The notes: generated from the letters alone by a model not told the origin. Positions 44,335 through 55,600 are shown, counted from the first letter of the stretch. The stretch is 61,556 nucleotides of DNA from an uncultured Eubacterium sp. (GCA_905233545.1 CAJOEV010000022.1:1-61556), one strand, 5' to 3'. Numbers and translations are program-made.

Positions 44335-44351
44335 TGCGACATTATTCGACA
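44335..44351 (-). promoter_or_regulatory. Tandem 0A-box-like sites upstream of spo0A
   Basis: Minus-strand TGTCGAA (44351-44345) and TGTCGCA (44341-44335) lie 10 bp apart, one helical turn, about 90-105 bp upstream of the spo0A start point. TGTCGAA is the known Spo0A binding core. The first box overlaps the 3' end of spoIVB. Confidence 0.5.
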
Positions 44352-45391
44352 AAACTGTCGGATTTCTCAAGCATTGTTTCGGCAAAAACCGCATATCCCT
44401 TCTGCGGATTGTTTACAATAACATGGGTAACCGCCCCGACAAATCTGTTATTCTGAATAATCGGACTTCCGCTCATTCCCTGAACAATACCGCCTGTTTT
44501 TTTGATTAGTTCTTTATCCGTTATTTTAAATACAATATTCTTCTCTCCCATACTTTTGAGAAAACTTATCCTTGTTATTTCAATGTCATAGAGCTTCGGT
44601 TTGCCGCCATCAATCGTTGAAAGAATCTTTGCCCCACCCTTTTTAACCATGCGTTTTGATGCAACCGCAACGGGACGGACATTATCACTTATATGGGAAT
44701 ATGCGCCGTATAGACCGTATTCGGAATTTTCAAGCAATCTTCCAATCGTCTCATCCCTGAAATCGCAGTTCAGCGAGCCCATATTTCCCGAGGACGCTTT
44801 CTGCACCTTGCTGACCGTTGCCGCAACTGCTTCGCCCTTGAGCATTGGCATTATTTCTTTTGTGTCTACATCGTTTACCTGGTGACCGAGGGAGGCAAAA
44901 ATACCGCTCTTTTTATCATAATAAGTTATTGTTCCGATTCCTGCCGTCGAATCGCGCACCCACATTCCCGCTTTATAACTGCCCTCGCGTTCGCAGTATG
45001 CAGGTTTCAGCACAAAGGTTTTATACCTGCCGTCCCTTTTCAGCTTTATTTTATATGGCAAGCCGTTATTGTCATTAAGAAGCTCGCTCACTTCATTTGA
45101 GGAATACACATTTATATTATTAATTGAAATAATAATATCCCCCACCGCTATCCCTGCATTTTTTGCGGGATTGACTTTCTTACCGTTTGTTTCAACCGCC
45201 TGCGTTCCGACAACGATAACACCGTTTGTATAGAGCTTTATACCAAACGCCTCACCGCTGACATAAACCTGACGCTCCGGCTGAGAAACCGCATTCACGC
45301 TCTTTGCCGAGTTTTCATTCAATGACGCTATTAATAAAACAACGCTTAACATTGCTAATACTAATGTAATTATTCTCATACTTCTTCGCAT
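44342..45391 (-). CDS. spoIVB: SpoIVB peptidase
   Basis: A serine peptidase secreted from the forespore that triggers pro-sigma-K processing. The 349-residue form has an N-terminal membrane segment (MRIITLVLAMLSVVLLIASL), a PDZ domain (about 75-135) and the S55 peptidase domain with His in FASLGHQV and Ser in GMSGSPI. The start is uncertain: the ATG at 45391 touches the T-run of the upstream terminator, and the next one (45379) has only a weak GAAGAAG site. Confidence 0.92.
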   Translation of the reverse strand: MRRSMRIITLVLAMLSVVLLIASLNENSAKSVNAVSQPERQVYVSGEAFGIKLYTNGVIVVGTQAVETNGKKVNPAKNAGIAVGDIIISINNINVYSSNEVSELLNDNNGLPYKIKLKRDGRYKTFVLKPAYCEREGSYKAGMWVRDSTAGIGTITYYDKKSGIFASLGHQVNDVDTKEIMPMLKGEAVAATVSKVQKASSGNMGSLNCDFRDETIGRLLENSEYGLYGAYSHISDNVRPVAVASKRMVKKGGAKILSTIDGGKPKLYDIEITRISFLKSMGEKNIVFKITDKELIKKTGGIVQGMSGSPIIQNNRFVGAVTHVIVNNPQKGYAVFAETMLEKSDSFVE

Positions 45392-45422
45392 AAAAAAACA
45401 CCCACAAATATTGTGAGTGTTT
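45392..45422 (-). terminator. Terminator of the subtilase gene
   Basis: Minus-strand stem AACACTCACAA/TTGTGGGTGTT (one G-U pair) with a short loop, then seven T. It abuts the spoIVB ATG. Confidence 0.85.
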
Positions 45423-45455
45423 TTCTTGGTTTTATTAATTTTTGAAAACGTCAAG

Positions 45456-48400
45456 TTATTTCTTAGTTGTAACTGTTTTCTTTGAGCTCCAGGCAGAATA
45501 ATACTTCTTGCCGTTAATCGTCTTATATGCTCTTATACGAACATAATATTTTTTCTTTGCTTTAAGGTTCTTAACGGTTATTGATGTTGATTTATAACCA
45601 CTTACCGTAACAGTCTTGTTGCCCGATTTGAAGCTGCTGCTTGTGCTGTACTGAATCTGATAGCCTCCGATACTTGCAACGGATTTCCATGTTGCTTTGA
45701 ACGATTTCTTGCCTGCGGCCACCTTGCTGAGTGAAGGCGAGCCGAGCTTTGCGACTGTTTTCTTTACTCTGCTCAGCTCTCTTTTACATACCAAACAATA
45801 TACAACACTGTCGTAGGAGCCTTTTTTGCTGAAGGTAGCAGGAACAATGTTTTCTTTTACTGCTGCTTTAGGAGCATGTTCAAGCTTTTTAAGCGTCTTT
45901 CTTTCTCTTGAAAGCTCTTTTGAACATACAGTGCACTTTACAATTTCATCATATGAGCCGTTTGCTGTACATGTGGCAGGAAGAACATTTTCGCGTGTTG
46001 CTTTACCCGGTGTATGACCCGGAGCAATTATTTCCTTAGTCTGTCTTTCAAGCTCCTCAGAGCATACCAAGCAATAAATAACTTCGTCATAAGAACCGTT
46101 GACAGTACAGGTTGCTGCTTTAATATTCTCCTTTTTGGGCTCGGACGGCGAATGATGATGTTCCTGAGCAGCTCTTGATACTATATCAAAATATCCGTAA
46201 ACAGAACCGATATATTCACCGATACCCGTAACAGTTATTCTTCCTTTGCCGATATTTATATTAGAATTGAAGGATACAACATAATCCTTGCCCTGCTCTA
46301 AAACGCTGTTTTCAAAGGTAACCGTTACATTGGGCTCAATCTTTTCACCCGTGAACTCATAGTTTTCATATTCAGTCAGAATAGTTGCGCCGACAAGAGA
46401 TGTACCAATCTTAAAGGTTCCGTTAACTTCCTGTCCTTCAAATCGATTTAGTCCCTTGATAGTGAATGTACCGACTCCCTTATTAATATTTTCACCGTAT
46501 TCTACGGTATAATCCACATCTTCAGCTAAAGTAATGTAGCTGTTATTAACAATTATCCGAGGCTCAATCTGTTCCCCTGTGTATGCGCAATCGGGTGCAA
46601 TTATTCTGAAACTGTCAAGCTCTGGTACAATTTCAAATGTGAGCGTCTTTGAACCGGTAATATCCTCATCTCCGGAAATCGTTACTCGTCCTGTTCCTAC
46701 ATCAATGTTATTAGAGTAATTTACATTATAATCATAAGACGGCACTTCATTATCGTTTAAAAATACATGTACCCGAGGCTTTTGTGCAATTCCGTTATAT
46801 ACCATTTGAGGTTCAATTTCTATTGAGCAATCATTAATGGAGGCTGTACTGATATTATAATACTTGTTTACTGTACCTGTAAATCTTCCTATTCCCCTGA
46901 TAATCGCAGGATAATTATATTTATGGTATTCATAATCATAATAATATCTGGCACTTGTTCCCGAACTCAATACAGGTATTTCGTAATCAACACCTTCTGT
47001 AAGCGTTTCGCCCTCATAAGATACAGTAACTTCAGGCTTTTGGGGCTTTCCGTTATATTTCAGTGACGAAAAACTAACATCAGCTTTTCCTATATCAATC
47101 AGCGTTTCAGTATGTCCTGCAGGAACAACGCTTGAATTCTTTGTGACATTAAGCACAAAGCCGTTGTCCATACTCTCATAGATATAATACTGCTCCCCTT
47201 CAAAGAGAATATTATCGTCAATGCCGTTAAACAGAACACGAATATTTGTGTTTTTCGGAACGCTTATTGTTTCGTTTGTGATACCCTCAACCAGAATATC
47301 GCCGACAAAAACATTTACTGCGTTTTCAAAATTGAAGTCAACTGATACTGTTTCGTACGGACAGTTGACACGGCAGACATCTGAAACCAATGTTTTTTCG
47401 CTGTCTCTGTCATACACCGAGCAATAATAATATCCGCTTTTTTCAGGTAAAAGATTGTATCTGCTTGCTTGAGCTAATTTTTCATAATTGCTTCCGTCCT
47501 CGCTGTAATACCAGCTATAAACAGGATCGGGCGCCATTACGTGAATCTCAATAGAAGGATTATTTTCAGAAAGAGTAATGCTTGCAGGAAGATTCTCAAT
47601 AAAGAGCGGCTCTGAAATACGGTTATATTTTATTTCGTCATTTACAAGCTCAACTGTTATGTTCTCGTTAGCCGAATAAAATGTTTCTCCGTTGCCTACA
47701 TTGATTTTGTCGATTGCTTTAGGAAGAACTATCATTCCGCCATCGAAATACAGCTTACTAAGTTTTGTTATGTTCGGCATATGAACATTAGCGTAGAATT
47801 TTTCCGTTAATGTCACATTAACGAGTGAAGGCAGATTTAATTCCTTCATCGGCGAATTCTCGGGAATATAGCCGATAGTTCCTGTTTCAACATTAGGAGC
47901 AATAAGGTATTTCAACGACTCATCAGATGTAGTAAAAGAAGCGGATTGATTATATCGCCTTATGCTTTTTGCTGCCGAAACATCTATTATTTTCAGATTA
48001 TTTAACGGGCGGTAGCCGCTTATTACAGCGTTTGGAGTTATTATCTCTTCTATTGCCTTAGGATTTATATAATTGCTCCAGTTGTTTGCGGTAAAAACAT
48101 TATAGTCAAGCTTTGTTGCGCTGTAAATAACAAGCTTTTTTAATTTTGGGCAATTTCCAAACATACCGCTGCTTGTTATCTCGGTTAAATAAGGAGCGTA
48201 GAAAGTTTCAAGCGCAGTACAGTTGCGCACGGTCATCAATGTGGTTGAATTATAATCAGAAACCGCTTTCGGCAAGCGAAGCTCTTTCACATAATCATTA
48301 TCCGTAAATCCTATAAAGGTGACAACCTCAGGAAGAACAAGCGTTGTTATATACGGTGAATTAAATCCGCTTTGCGAGTTGAAATATGTAACACTATCAA

Positions 48401-51059
48401 GATTCAGTTCTCTGACATTATTGCATCCCGATATTGCATCTTTACCAATACGTGTTGCATAAGGAAAGGCAATCGTTTCCAGCGAACTGCAATTCTTAAA
48501 TGCTTCGCCGTTAATATTGGTTGCATACTTAAAGCACTCGGGGATTTCTTTGAGCGATGAGCATCCGTTGAAAAAGCCCTGCGGAACATAGTTCATTATC
48601 GGACCGTCATATTCTGAAAGCTTCACGCAATTCATAAACAGATTACTGCCAACCTTTTGCAGTGTGGGAAGAGTCGCCTTTTCAATACCGCACTCTTTAA
48701 ATACCGCGTTGCCAACTTCAATGAGATGGGCAAAAGAAACACTTTTAAGCTCTTTATTTCCCATAAATGCATTATTCCCTGCTTTTTTAAGATTGTCTGC
48801 ATTAACAACGGAAAGCTTATTGTTTGCAAAAGCATAGTTCCCGACTTCGGTAAGCAACGGTGCATTCAGACCGACAATGCTGTTTCCGTAAAACCCGTAT
48901 CCCTCAACGCAAGTAAGATTTTCCTCACATTCAAGGTGCGTAAAACCGCAGTTGTAGAACGCCTGATACGGTATTTCGGTAAGATTAGAAATATCAAGCA
49001 TATCCTCATTGATAAGATGCCTGTTATAAAACGCTCCCTGACTTACACTTAATAACGGAGAAAACTCAATATATTCAAGTTTTTCACTACTGCTTGATAC
49101 ATAAAACGCAAAGTCATCTATGGTTGTAACCCCTCGTGCAATTACAGATTGAAGAGAAGTGCAACCGTAAAATGCTCTGTTTCCGATAAATGTAACAGTA
49201 TCAGGCAACTGAACAGATACAACACTTTTGTTTTTAAAAACATTTGCACCAACGCCAATAACTGTTTGTCCCTGAATTACATCGGGAACAATCAATGCAG
49301 CCATAGAACCCAAATATGATGTGATTATACCGTTATCAATGGTAAAATTGTCTTCACTTTCAAGCCCATTGAAATAATAGTTTGCACGGGTAATTACTGA
49401 CGGAAGCTTACCGCTTTCAAATGCTCTGGCTTTAATCGTAATGTTTTCGGAGATAAGTATTGGCGAAATGTATTCGCTTCCGTTTGTTAATGACGGCACA
49501 GAACCGTCCGTTGTATAAATTATTTTCGCAGAATCGGAAGTACAATTAATGCCAAGATAAAACACATCTTTGTAATACCCGCTTTTAACGCTGAAAATTG
49601 CAGGCGCAGATATCTCTTCCTTAAGCAGTTTTGTAAAGCTGATTATACCTGTACCGTAGTTGCGTCCTTTGTTGTTAACAATGGGCGTAACTGCTTTCTT
49701 CAATGCGCTTTTTATAGCTGATGGCGTATTATGCTCATTCACAATAATATCAACAGCTGCTGCGGCACTAACAAAAGGAGTTGCCATAGATGTACCGCTA
49801 TAAACCATAAATCCGCTTCTTACAGATGAGGTTATATTGGAACCCGGCGCTGCAATATCAACGGCACTTCCGTAATTTGAGAAATAAGACGGCGAACCGT
49901 ACTGATTTGTAGCTGCAACGGTAATGCAATAATTTGAATTTGCCGGGTAGTAATATTTTGTATCATCATCTTCGTTACCTGCAGCCGCGCAGAGTGTAAC
50001 GCCATTGTTATAGGCGTAACTGATTGCATTTTTCAAAACACTTTCAGTCCAGTAGGCATAACCGCCCCAGCTCATATTAATAACAGAAGCACCCTCGTCA
50101 ACGCAATAGCGAATAGCATTGGCAAGTTCGTAATCGTCTCCGTAGCCGTCCTTATCCAAGCCCTTCGCTGCAAGGAGTTTTACATTATCGGGCGTATTGT
50201 CTTTTATAATTCCTGCAACATGGGAGCCGTGTCCTTCCAAATCGTCTGCAGTTTCTTCACTTTTTACAAAGGATTTGCTTTTATCAGATATTCTGTCCTT
50301 TAAAAAGCTGTGGTTAAGCGAAATACCCGTGTCAACAATACCGACAATCACTTCTTTTGTAATGCTTTTTGAAGTGATATATTCACTGCTGATATATGAA
50401 TTAACATAGGAGGCACCCCAGGATTTCTGTTCATTTGAGCGGAAATCATCTGCCGTAAGCTCACTTGACTGATAAACATTGTCGCCAAATACTTTTTTAA
50501 CTCTTTTATCAGATTTCAGCAAAGCATAGGCTTTTTCTGTTGTTTCTTCCGAATCGTAAAACAAAACGACCGCTCCGTCAGGAGAAGTAATTCTTTCAGT
50601 TTCCCCTGTTTTGGGAACATTTGAGGAATAAACGGTGAGGCGTTTCGTCTGAAACGGTTTAACCAGTGCCGTTATATCGCCATTGTTATCGACCTGAGCA
50701 TTTATTGCATCTGCAATATCTTCCAAAGCAGCAAAATCCTCTTCGTTTTTGCTTTTTGTATCAATGTCTTTTTTTGCTTTCTTTGAAAGCTTCATATCGT
50801 CAACGCTGACAAGAGTTTCATCATTTAGAGTTAATGTGTCAATTTTAGTATTGCCCTGTGATGCAGTATCGCCGTCAACAATTACAGGCAAAAAATAATC
50901 TTCTTTTTCATCAGTTGAGCTATTAAGCTTCTCGGCAAACTCAAGCCAGTCCTCCGTGGCCTTCTGCTTTGCATACGATGCAAAAGACCCCACAGGCATA
51001 ACGCCGACTGAAGCTAATATTACTGTTATTGAAAGTAAAAAAGATAATGCTTTTTTCAT
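45456..51059 (-). CDS. Secreted subtilase with leucine-rich repeats and Fn3 domain
   Basis: An 1867-residue extracellular serine protease. Order: signal peptide (1-28); propeptide-like region (to about 200); S8 catalytic domain with D243 (VDTG), H277 (GHGSHVAG) and S424 (GTSMATP); a chitobiase-C-terminal-like domain (about 500-560); a long BspA/LRR_5 region (575-1130); an Ig-like part; three MBG-like beta modules (about 1320-1640); three Cys-x-x-Cys repeats (ATCTVNGSYDEVIYCLVCS type, the third with the first Cys lost); and a C-terminal Fn3 domain. No LPxTG motif is seen. Ribosome-binding site TAGGAG. It probably acts on host or competitor proteins; the target is unknown. Confidence 0.88.
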   Translation of the reverse strand: MKKALSFLLSITVILASVGVMPVGSFASYAKQKATEDWLEFAEKLNSSTDEKEDYFLPVIVDGDTASQGNTKIDTLTLNDETLVSVDDMKLSKKAKKDIDTKSKNEEDFAALEDIADAINAQVDNNGDITALVKPFQTKRLTVYSSNVPKTGETERITSPDGAVVLFYDSEETTEKAYALLKSDKRVKKVFGDNVYQSSELTADDFRSNEQKSWGASYVNSYISSEYITSKSITKEVIVGIVDTGISLNHSFLKDRISDKSKSFVKSEETADDLEGHGSHVAGIIKDNTPDNVKLLAAKGLDKDGYGDDYELANAIRYCVDEGASVINMSWGGYAYWTESVLKNAISYAYNNGVTLCAAAGNEDDDTKYYYPANSNYCITVAATNQYGSPSYFSNYGSAVDIAAPGSNITSSVRSGFMVYSGTSMATPFVSAAAAVDIIVNEHNTPSAIKSALKKAVTPIVNNKGRNYGTGIISFTKLLKEEISAPAIFSVKSGYYKDVFYLGINCTSDSAKIIYTTDGSVPSLTNGSEYISPILISENITIKARAFESGKLPSVITRANYYFNGLESEDNFTIDNGIITSYLGSMAALIVPDVIQGQTVIGVGANVFKNKSVVSVQLPDTVTFIGNRAFYGCTSLQSVIARGVTTIDDFAFYVSSSSEKLEYIEFSPLLSVSQGAFYNRHLINEDMLDISNLTEIPYQAFYNCGFTHLECEENLTCVEGYGFYGNSIVGLNAPLLTEVGNYAFANNKLSVVNADNLKKAGNNAFMGNKELKSVSFAHLIEVGNAVFKECGIEKATLPTLQKVGSNLFMNCVKLSEYDGPIMNYVPQGFFNGCSSLKEIPECFKYATNINGEAFKNCSSLETIAFPYATRIGKDAISGCNNVRELNLDSVTYFNSQSGFNSPYITTLVLPEVVTFIGFTDNDYVKELRLPKAVSDYNSTTLMTVRNCTALETFYAPYLTEITSSGMFGNCPKLKKLVIYSATKLDYNVFTANNWSNYINPKAIEEIITPNAVISGYRPLNNLKIIDVSAAKSIRRYNQSASFTTSDESLKYLIAPNVETGTIGYIPENSPMKELNLPSLVNVTLTEKFYANVHMPNITKLSKLYFDGGMIVLPKAIDKINVGNGETFYSANENITVELVNDEIKYNRISEPLFIENLPASITLSENNPSIEIHVMAPDPVYSWYYSEDGSNYEKLAQASRYNLLPEKSGYYYCSVYDRDSEKTLVSDVCRVNCPYETVSVDFNFENAVNVFVGDILVEGITNETISVPKNTNIRVLFNGIDDNILFEGEQYYIYESMDNGFVLNVTKNSSVVPAGHTETLIDIGKADVSFSSLKYNGKPQKPEVTVSYEGETLTEGVDYEIPVLSSGTSARYYYDYEYHKYNYPAIIRGIGRFTGTVNKYYNISTASINDCSIEIEPQMVYNGIAQKPRVHVFLNDNEVPSYDYNVNYSNNIDVGTGRVTISGDEDITGSKTLTFEIVPELDSFRIIAPDCAYTGEQIEPRIIVNNSYITLAEDVDYTVEYGENINKGVGTFTIKGLNRFEGQEVNGTFKIGTSLVGATILTEYENYEFTGEKIEPNVTVTFENSVLEQGKDYVVSFNSNINIGKGRITVTGIGEYIGSVYGYFDIVSRAAQEHHHSPSEPKKENIKAATCTVNGSYDEVIYCLVCSEELERQTKEIIAPGHTPGKATRENVLPATCTANGSYDEIVKCTVCSKELSRERKTLKKLEHAPKAAVKENIVPATFSKKGSYDSVVYCLVCKRELSRVKKTVAKLGSPSLSKVAAGKKSFKATWKSVASIGGYQIQYSTSSSFKSGNKTVTVSGYKSTSITVKNLKAKKKYYVRIRAYKTINGKKYYSAWSSKKTVTTKK

Positions 51060-51169
51060 TTATATTCTCCTAACTGTAAAGGCGGATATACGCCCCCATA
51101 CTTTATATTCTGATAATAAGACGATTGAAACGCCTTTTTGGTTCATTTTTTGCGATTTTCGTCCATTTA

Positions 51170-51198
51170 ATTATATTGCAAAGCAATATGTATATCAA
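51170..51198 (-). promoter_or_regulatory. Sigma-A promoter of the subtilase gene
   Basis: Minus-strand TTGATA (51198-51193), 17-nt spacer and TATAAT (51175-51170), with a leader of about 100 nt. Confidence 0.8.
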
Positions 51199-51249
51199 TA
51201 CAAAATGCAAAACTATGCTATCAAAACGACAAAAAAAGCGTCTAAATGC

Positions 51250-51277
51250 AAAAAAGTGCGCAGCAAAAGCCACGCAC
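51250..51277 (-). terminator. Terminator of the predicted small RNA
   Basis: Minus-strand stem GTGCGTGGC/GCTGCGCAC (two wobble pairs) with TTTT loop, then six T. Confidence 0.75.
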
Positions 51278-51425
51278 AAAAAACGCATAGCTCAACTGTC
51301 GCCAAACAAACTAACAAATCGCCATTACAACGGTATGCTAATAAAGAGTATGCATTTTTATCAAAACAGATAAAAATAACATACCGCACAAAATGGCATA
51401 ATATTCACTTGTTAGTTTATTTGGC
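51250..51425 (-). ncRNA. Predicted structured small RNA, about 176 nt
   Basis: A self-contained unit between pfkA and the subtilase gene. The predicted start point coincides with the 5' arm of a nested hairpin. Its stems are 51409-51425 with 51301-51317 (17 bp, one G-U only when read on the minus strand), 51392-51397 with 51321-51326, 51380-51386 with 51331-51337, and 51369-51377 with 51354-51362. A terminator follows. No ORF fits. It could be a regulatory RNA; a miniature inverted-repeat element is the alternative. It does not clearly match 6S RNA. Confidence 0.55.
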
Positions 51426-51431
51426 AATTTC

Positions 51432-51460
51432 ATTTTACCATTTATCATAATACAAGTCAA
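51432..51460 (-). promoter_or_regulatory. Promoter of the predicted small RNA
   Basis: Minus-strand TTGACT (51460-51455), 17-nt spacer ending TGG (extended minus-10), TAAAAT (51437-51432). The start point should be near 51425. Confidence 0.65.
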
Positions 51461-51461
51461 C

Positions 51462-51502
51462 AAAAAAGACCATACAGGAGCAACTAACTCTTGTATGGTC
51501 TT
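51462..51502 (-). terminator. Terminator of pfkA
   Basis: Minus-strand stem AAGACCATACA/TGTATGGTCTT, then TTTTTTG, 60 bp after the pfkA stop. Confidence 0.92.
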
Positions 51503-51538
51503 ATATTATTAGTTGATTGAGCGAAGCGAGAAACTACA

Positions 51539-51559
51539 ATTCCTCATTCCTCATTCCTA
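51539..51559. repeat. Heptamer tract (ATTCCTC)
   Basis: Units ATTCCTC, ATTCCTC, ATTCCTA end at the pfkA stop codon. Confidence 0.75.
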
Positions 51560-51560
51560 A

Positions 51561-52550
<990 letters not shown>

Positions 52551-52583
52551 TTATAGATTATTATTAATAAAACTTTGAACAAT

Positions 52584-52612
52584 ATAATAATAGATTTCGC
52601 ACAAAAAGTCAA
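52584..52612 (-). promoter_or_regulatory. Promoter of pfkA
   Basis: Minus-strand TTGACT (52612-52607), 17-nt spacer, TATTAT (52589-52584), in the 98-bp gap after dnaE. Confidence 0.6.
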
Positions 52613-52627
52613 GATTTGACATTATTA

Positions 52628-55600
52628 TCATTCGATAAAAGCAACATTACTGTCTCCGAGAATCCTTCTGAGCTCACCGAGCATTGTTTCGTTGACATCA
52701 ACAAAATCATTTCTGCTTTGAAGATGATACTTTTTTTCATCCTCGAAATAGTAATAAAGAGGCAAATCGCCTTCAAATATTGAAGTGATAACTATTGTTT
52801 TCTTTATTCTTTCATCAGCCTTTGAAGAGAATTTCAAAAACAGTCCCCTTCTCTTTGATTTCTGAGTTTGCTGTTTTGCTGGCTGATTTGCATTCTGAGG
52901 AATTGAATTTGGCTTATACACCGCGTTCACAAGGATTTTTGCATCCTTCTCCTCCTCAAGCGAAAGTGTTCCCGAAACGGCAATAACATTTCCGTCGGCA
53001 ATCATTGAAGCGTACTGCAAAAACACCTTCGGAAATAGTATAACCTCGATTGTTCCGTATAAATCCTCCAGAGTTACGAACGCCATATTCGCTTTGTTCG
53101 CCCTCGTCTGCTTAACGGTTATATGGCTGATTATTCCGCAGAGAGTTACATTGCTTCCGTCCCTATACTGCGAAGCTGATTTACCCGCTTCAATAAGCTC
53201 AAAGGTCTTTGAACAACGGGCTTTTTCAATATACTCCTCATATTTATCCATCGGGTGTCCCGAAAGGAAGAGCCCTGTCATATCCTTTTCCATCTGAAGA
53301 AGTTCGGCTTTTGAAAATTCCTTAACATCGGGGAGCTCAAACTCCATTCCGAAATCTTCACTTATATCAAAGAAGCCGACCTGACCGTACATTGTCTTTC
53401 TATGCTGTTCTTCAAGATTTGTTACAAGCACAGGCAAGCCCTGGAGCATCTGGCGGCGGTTTGCGTTGAAGCAATCCATTGCACCGCAGCGAATAAGCGA
53501 TTCAACAGCTCTTCGGTTAAAATGGTTGCCCTGCATCCTTGAGCAGAAATCAAACAGGTCTTTGAATTCGCCGTTTTCACGCTCTTTGATTATTTCTTCA
53601 ATGAAATCATTTCCGAGATTCTTTATGCCCAGAAGCCCGTAGTTAATAACATTTCCGTTTGCCGTAAAGCCCTTCATTGAATTGTTTATATTCGGCGGAG
53701 CAAGGCGCAGACCGATTCTTTTGCACTCGGCAATATACCTTGCAACCTTGTTTGCTGAATCAAGCACCGAGGTCAGAAGTGCCGCCATAAAATCGGCGGG
53801 ATAATAGCACTTGAGATACGCGCACTGATATGCAACAAGCGCATAACACGCGGCGTGGGACTTGTTAAACGCATACGAGGCAAAATCTGTCATTTTGTCA
53901 AAAATCGAATTTGCAACGGACTGCGAAATATTATTTTCAGCACAGCCTTTTATAAAGGTTTCCCTCTCCTGCTCCATAACATCGTGCTTTTTCTTGCTCA
54001 TAGCACGGCGCACAACATCAGCTCGTCCGTAGGAATAGCCTGCAAGAGAACGGAAAATCTGCATTACCTGCTCCTGATACACCATACAGCCGTAGGTATT
54101 CTTAAGTATGGGCTCAAGAAGCGGAGTTTCATATCTGATTTTATCTTTGTTTTTAGAATTCTCAATGAACGTATCTATCTGACTTGCGGGACCCGGGCGG
54201 TAAAGCGAGGTTGCAGCAATCAAATCTTCAAGCGCAGTCGGTTTGAGATTCATAAGCATTTGCTTCATTCCGCTTGATTCAAACTGGAATATACCCTCGG
54301 TCTGACCTCTTGAAAAGATTTTGTATACCTTCCGGTCGTTTATATCAATATTCTTTATATTTATTCCCGCAGCCTTTGCAGCATAGTCAATAACCGTCAG
54401 CGTTCTGAGTCCGAGGAAGTCCATTTTAAGAAGTCCGAGCTCCTCGAGCGTTGTCATTATATACTGGGTTACGGGAACGCCGTCGTTGGTTGCAAGAGGA
54501 ACATAGCTTGCAACGGGGTCGTGGGTTATAACAACACCTGCTGCATGGGTTGAAGTATTTCTCGGCATACCTTCAACCTGCCTTGCGGTTTCAATAAGGC
54601 GGTTGACCTCGTCGTTTTCTTCCATTGCTCTTCGAAGCTCTTTGCTTTGATTGACCGCCTGGTCAATGGTTATGTGAAAGCTGTTGGGAACAAGCTTTGC
54701 AACGGCATCCACCGAAGCATAGGGCATACCCATAGCGCGTCCGACATCGCGGATTGCCGCCCTTGTCTGAAGCGTTCCGAAGGTTACAATCTGAGCAACA
54801 TGGTCTGCGCCGTATTTCCTCGTTACATAGTCAATAACCTCCTGCCTTCTCTCATAGCAGAAGTCAATATCAAAGTCTGGCATTGAAACGCGCTCGGGAT
54901 TGAGAAATCTTTCAAAAATCAAGTCATATTTCATCGGGTCGATATCAGTTATGCCAATGCAGTAAGCGGCAATTGAGCCCGCTCCCGAACCTCTTCCGGG
55001 ACCTACGGGAATGCCGTTTTCTCTTGCAAAGGCAACAAAATCCTGAACTATCAGATAATAGTCCGTATAACCCATTTTGTTGACGGTTTCAAGCTCGTAT
55101 TCAAGTCTGTTTACATATTCCTGAGGCGGATTTTCGCCGTATCTTTCCCTCATTCCCTCATAGCATTTCATTTTGAAATAATCAAAATGATTCATATTGT
55201 CGGGAGTTTCAAAATACGGAAGCTTTGTGTTGCCGAATTCAAAATCGAAATTGCATATTTCGGCTATTTTTGCCGTATTGTCAATCGCTTCGGGAACGTC
55301 CGAAAACAGCGTTCTCATTTCCTCTTCACTTTTGAGATAGAAATTGTCGCTGTGGAATTCAAGTCCGGTATCCTCGCCTAAAACATGGTTTGTTGCAATG
55401 CAGATTAAAACCTGCTGCACAGGCGCATCCTTTTGCTCGATATAATGAACATCGTTTGTTGCAACAAGCGGAATTTTTGTTTCGTCATTTATTCTCTTTA
55501 TTCCGTCGAGAACAATTTTCTGCTCGGGGATTCCGTGGTCCTGGATTTCGAGATAATAGTTACCGTCTCCGAAAACATCGTTATACCAGAGTGCTTCCCT

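Noticed and set aside
45391-45454. Upstream TTG start for spoIVB at 45454
   Set aside because: The extension translates the subtilase terminator hairpin and adds no signal-like or conserved sequence.
51250-51425. Assignment of the predicted small RNA to 6S RNA
   Set aside because: Length and rod shape are similar, but the internal loops are very asymmetric (11/3 and 2/16) and I see no clear central bubble with the 6S conserved ends.
50956-51450. Plus-strand open frame of 164 codons over the subtilase start and small RNA region
   Set aside because: No ribosome-binding site, odd composition, and it overlaps a real gene start, two promoters and hairpins on the other strand.
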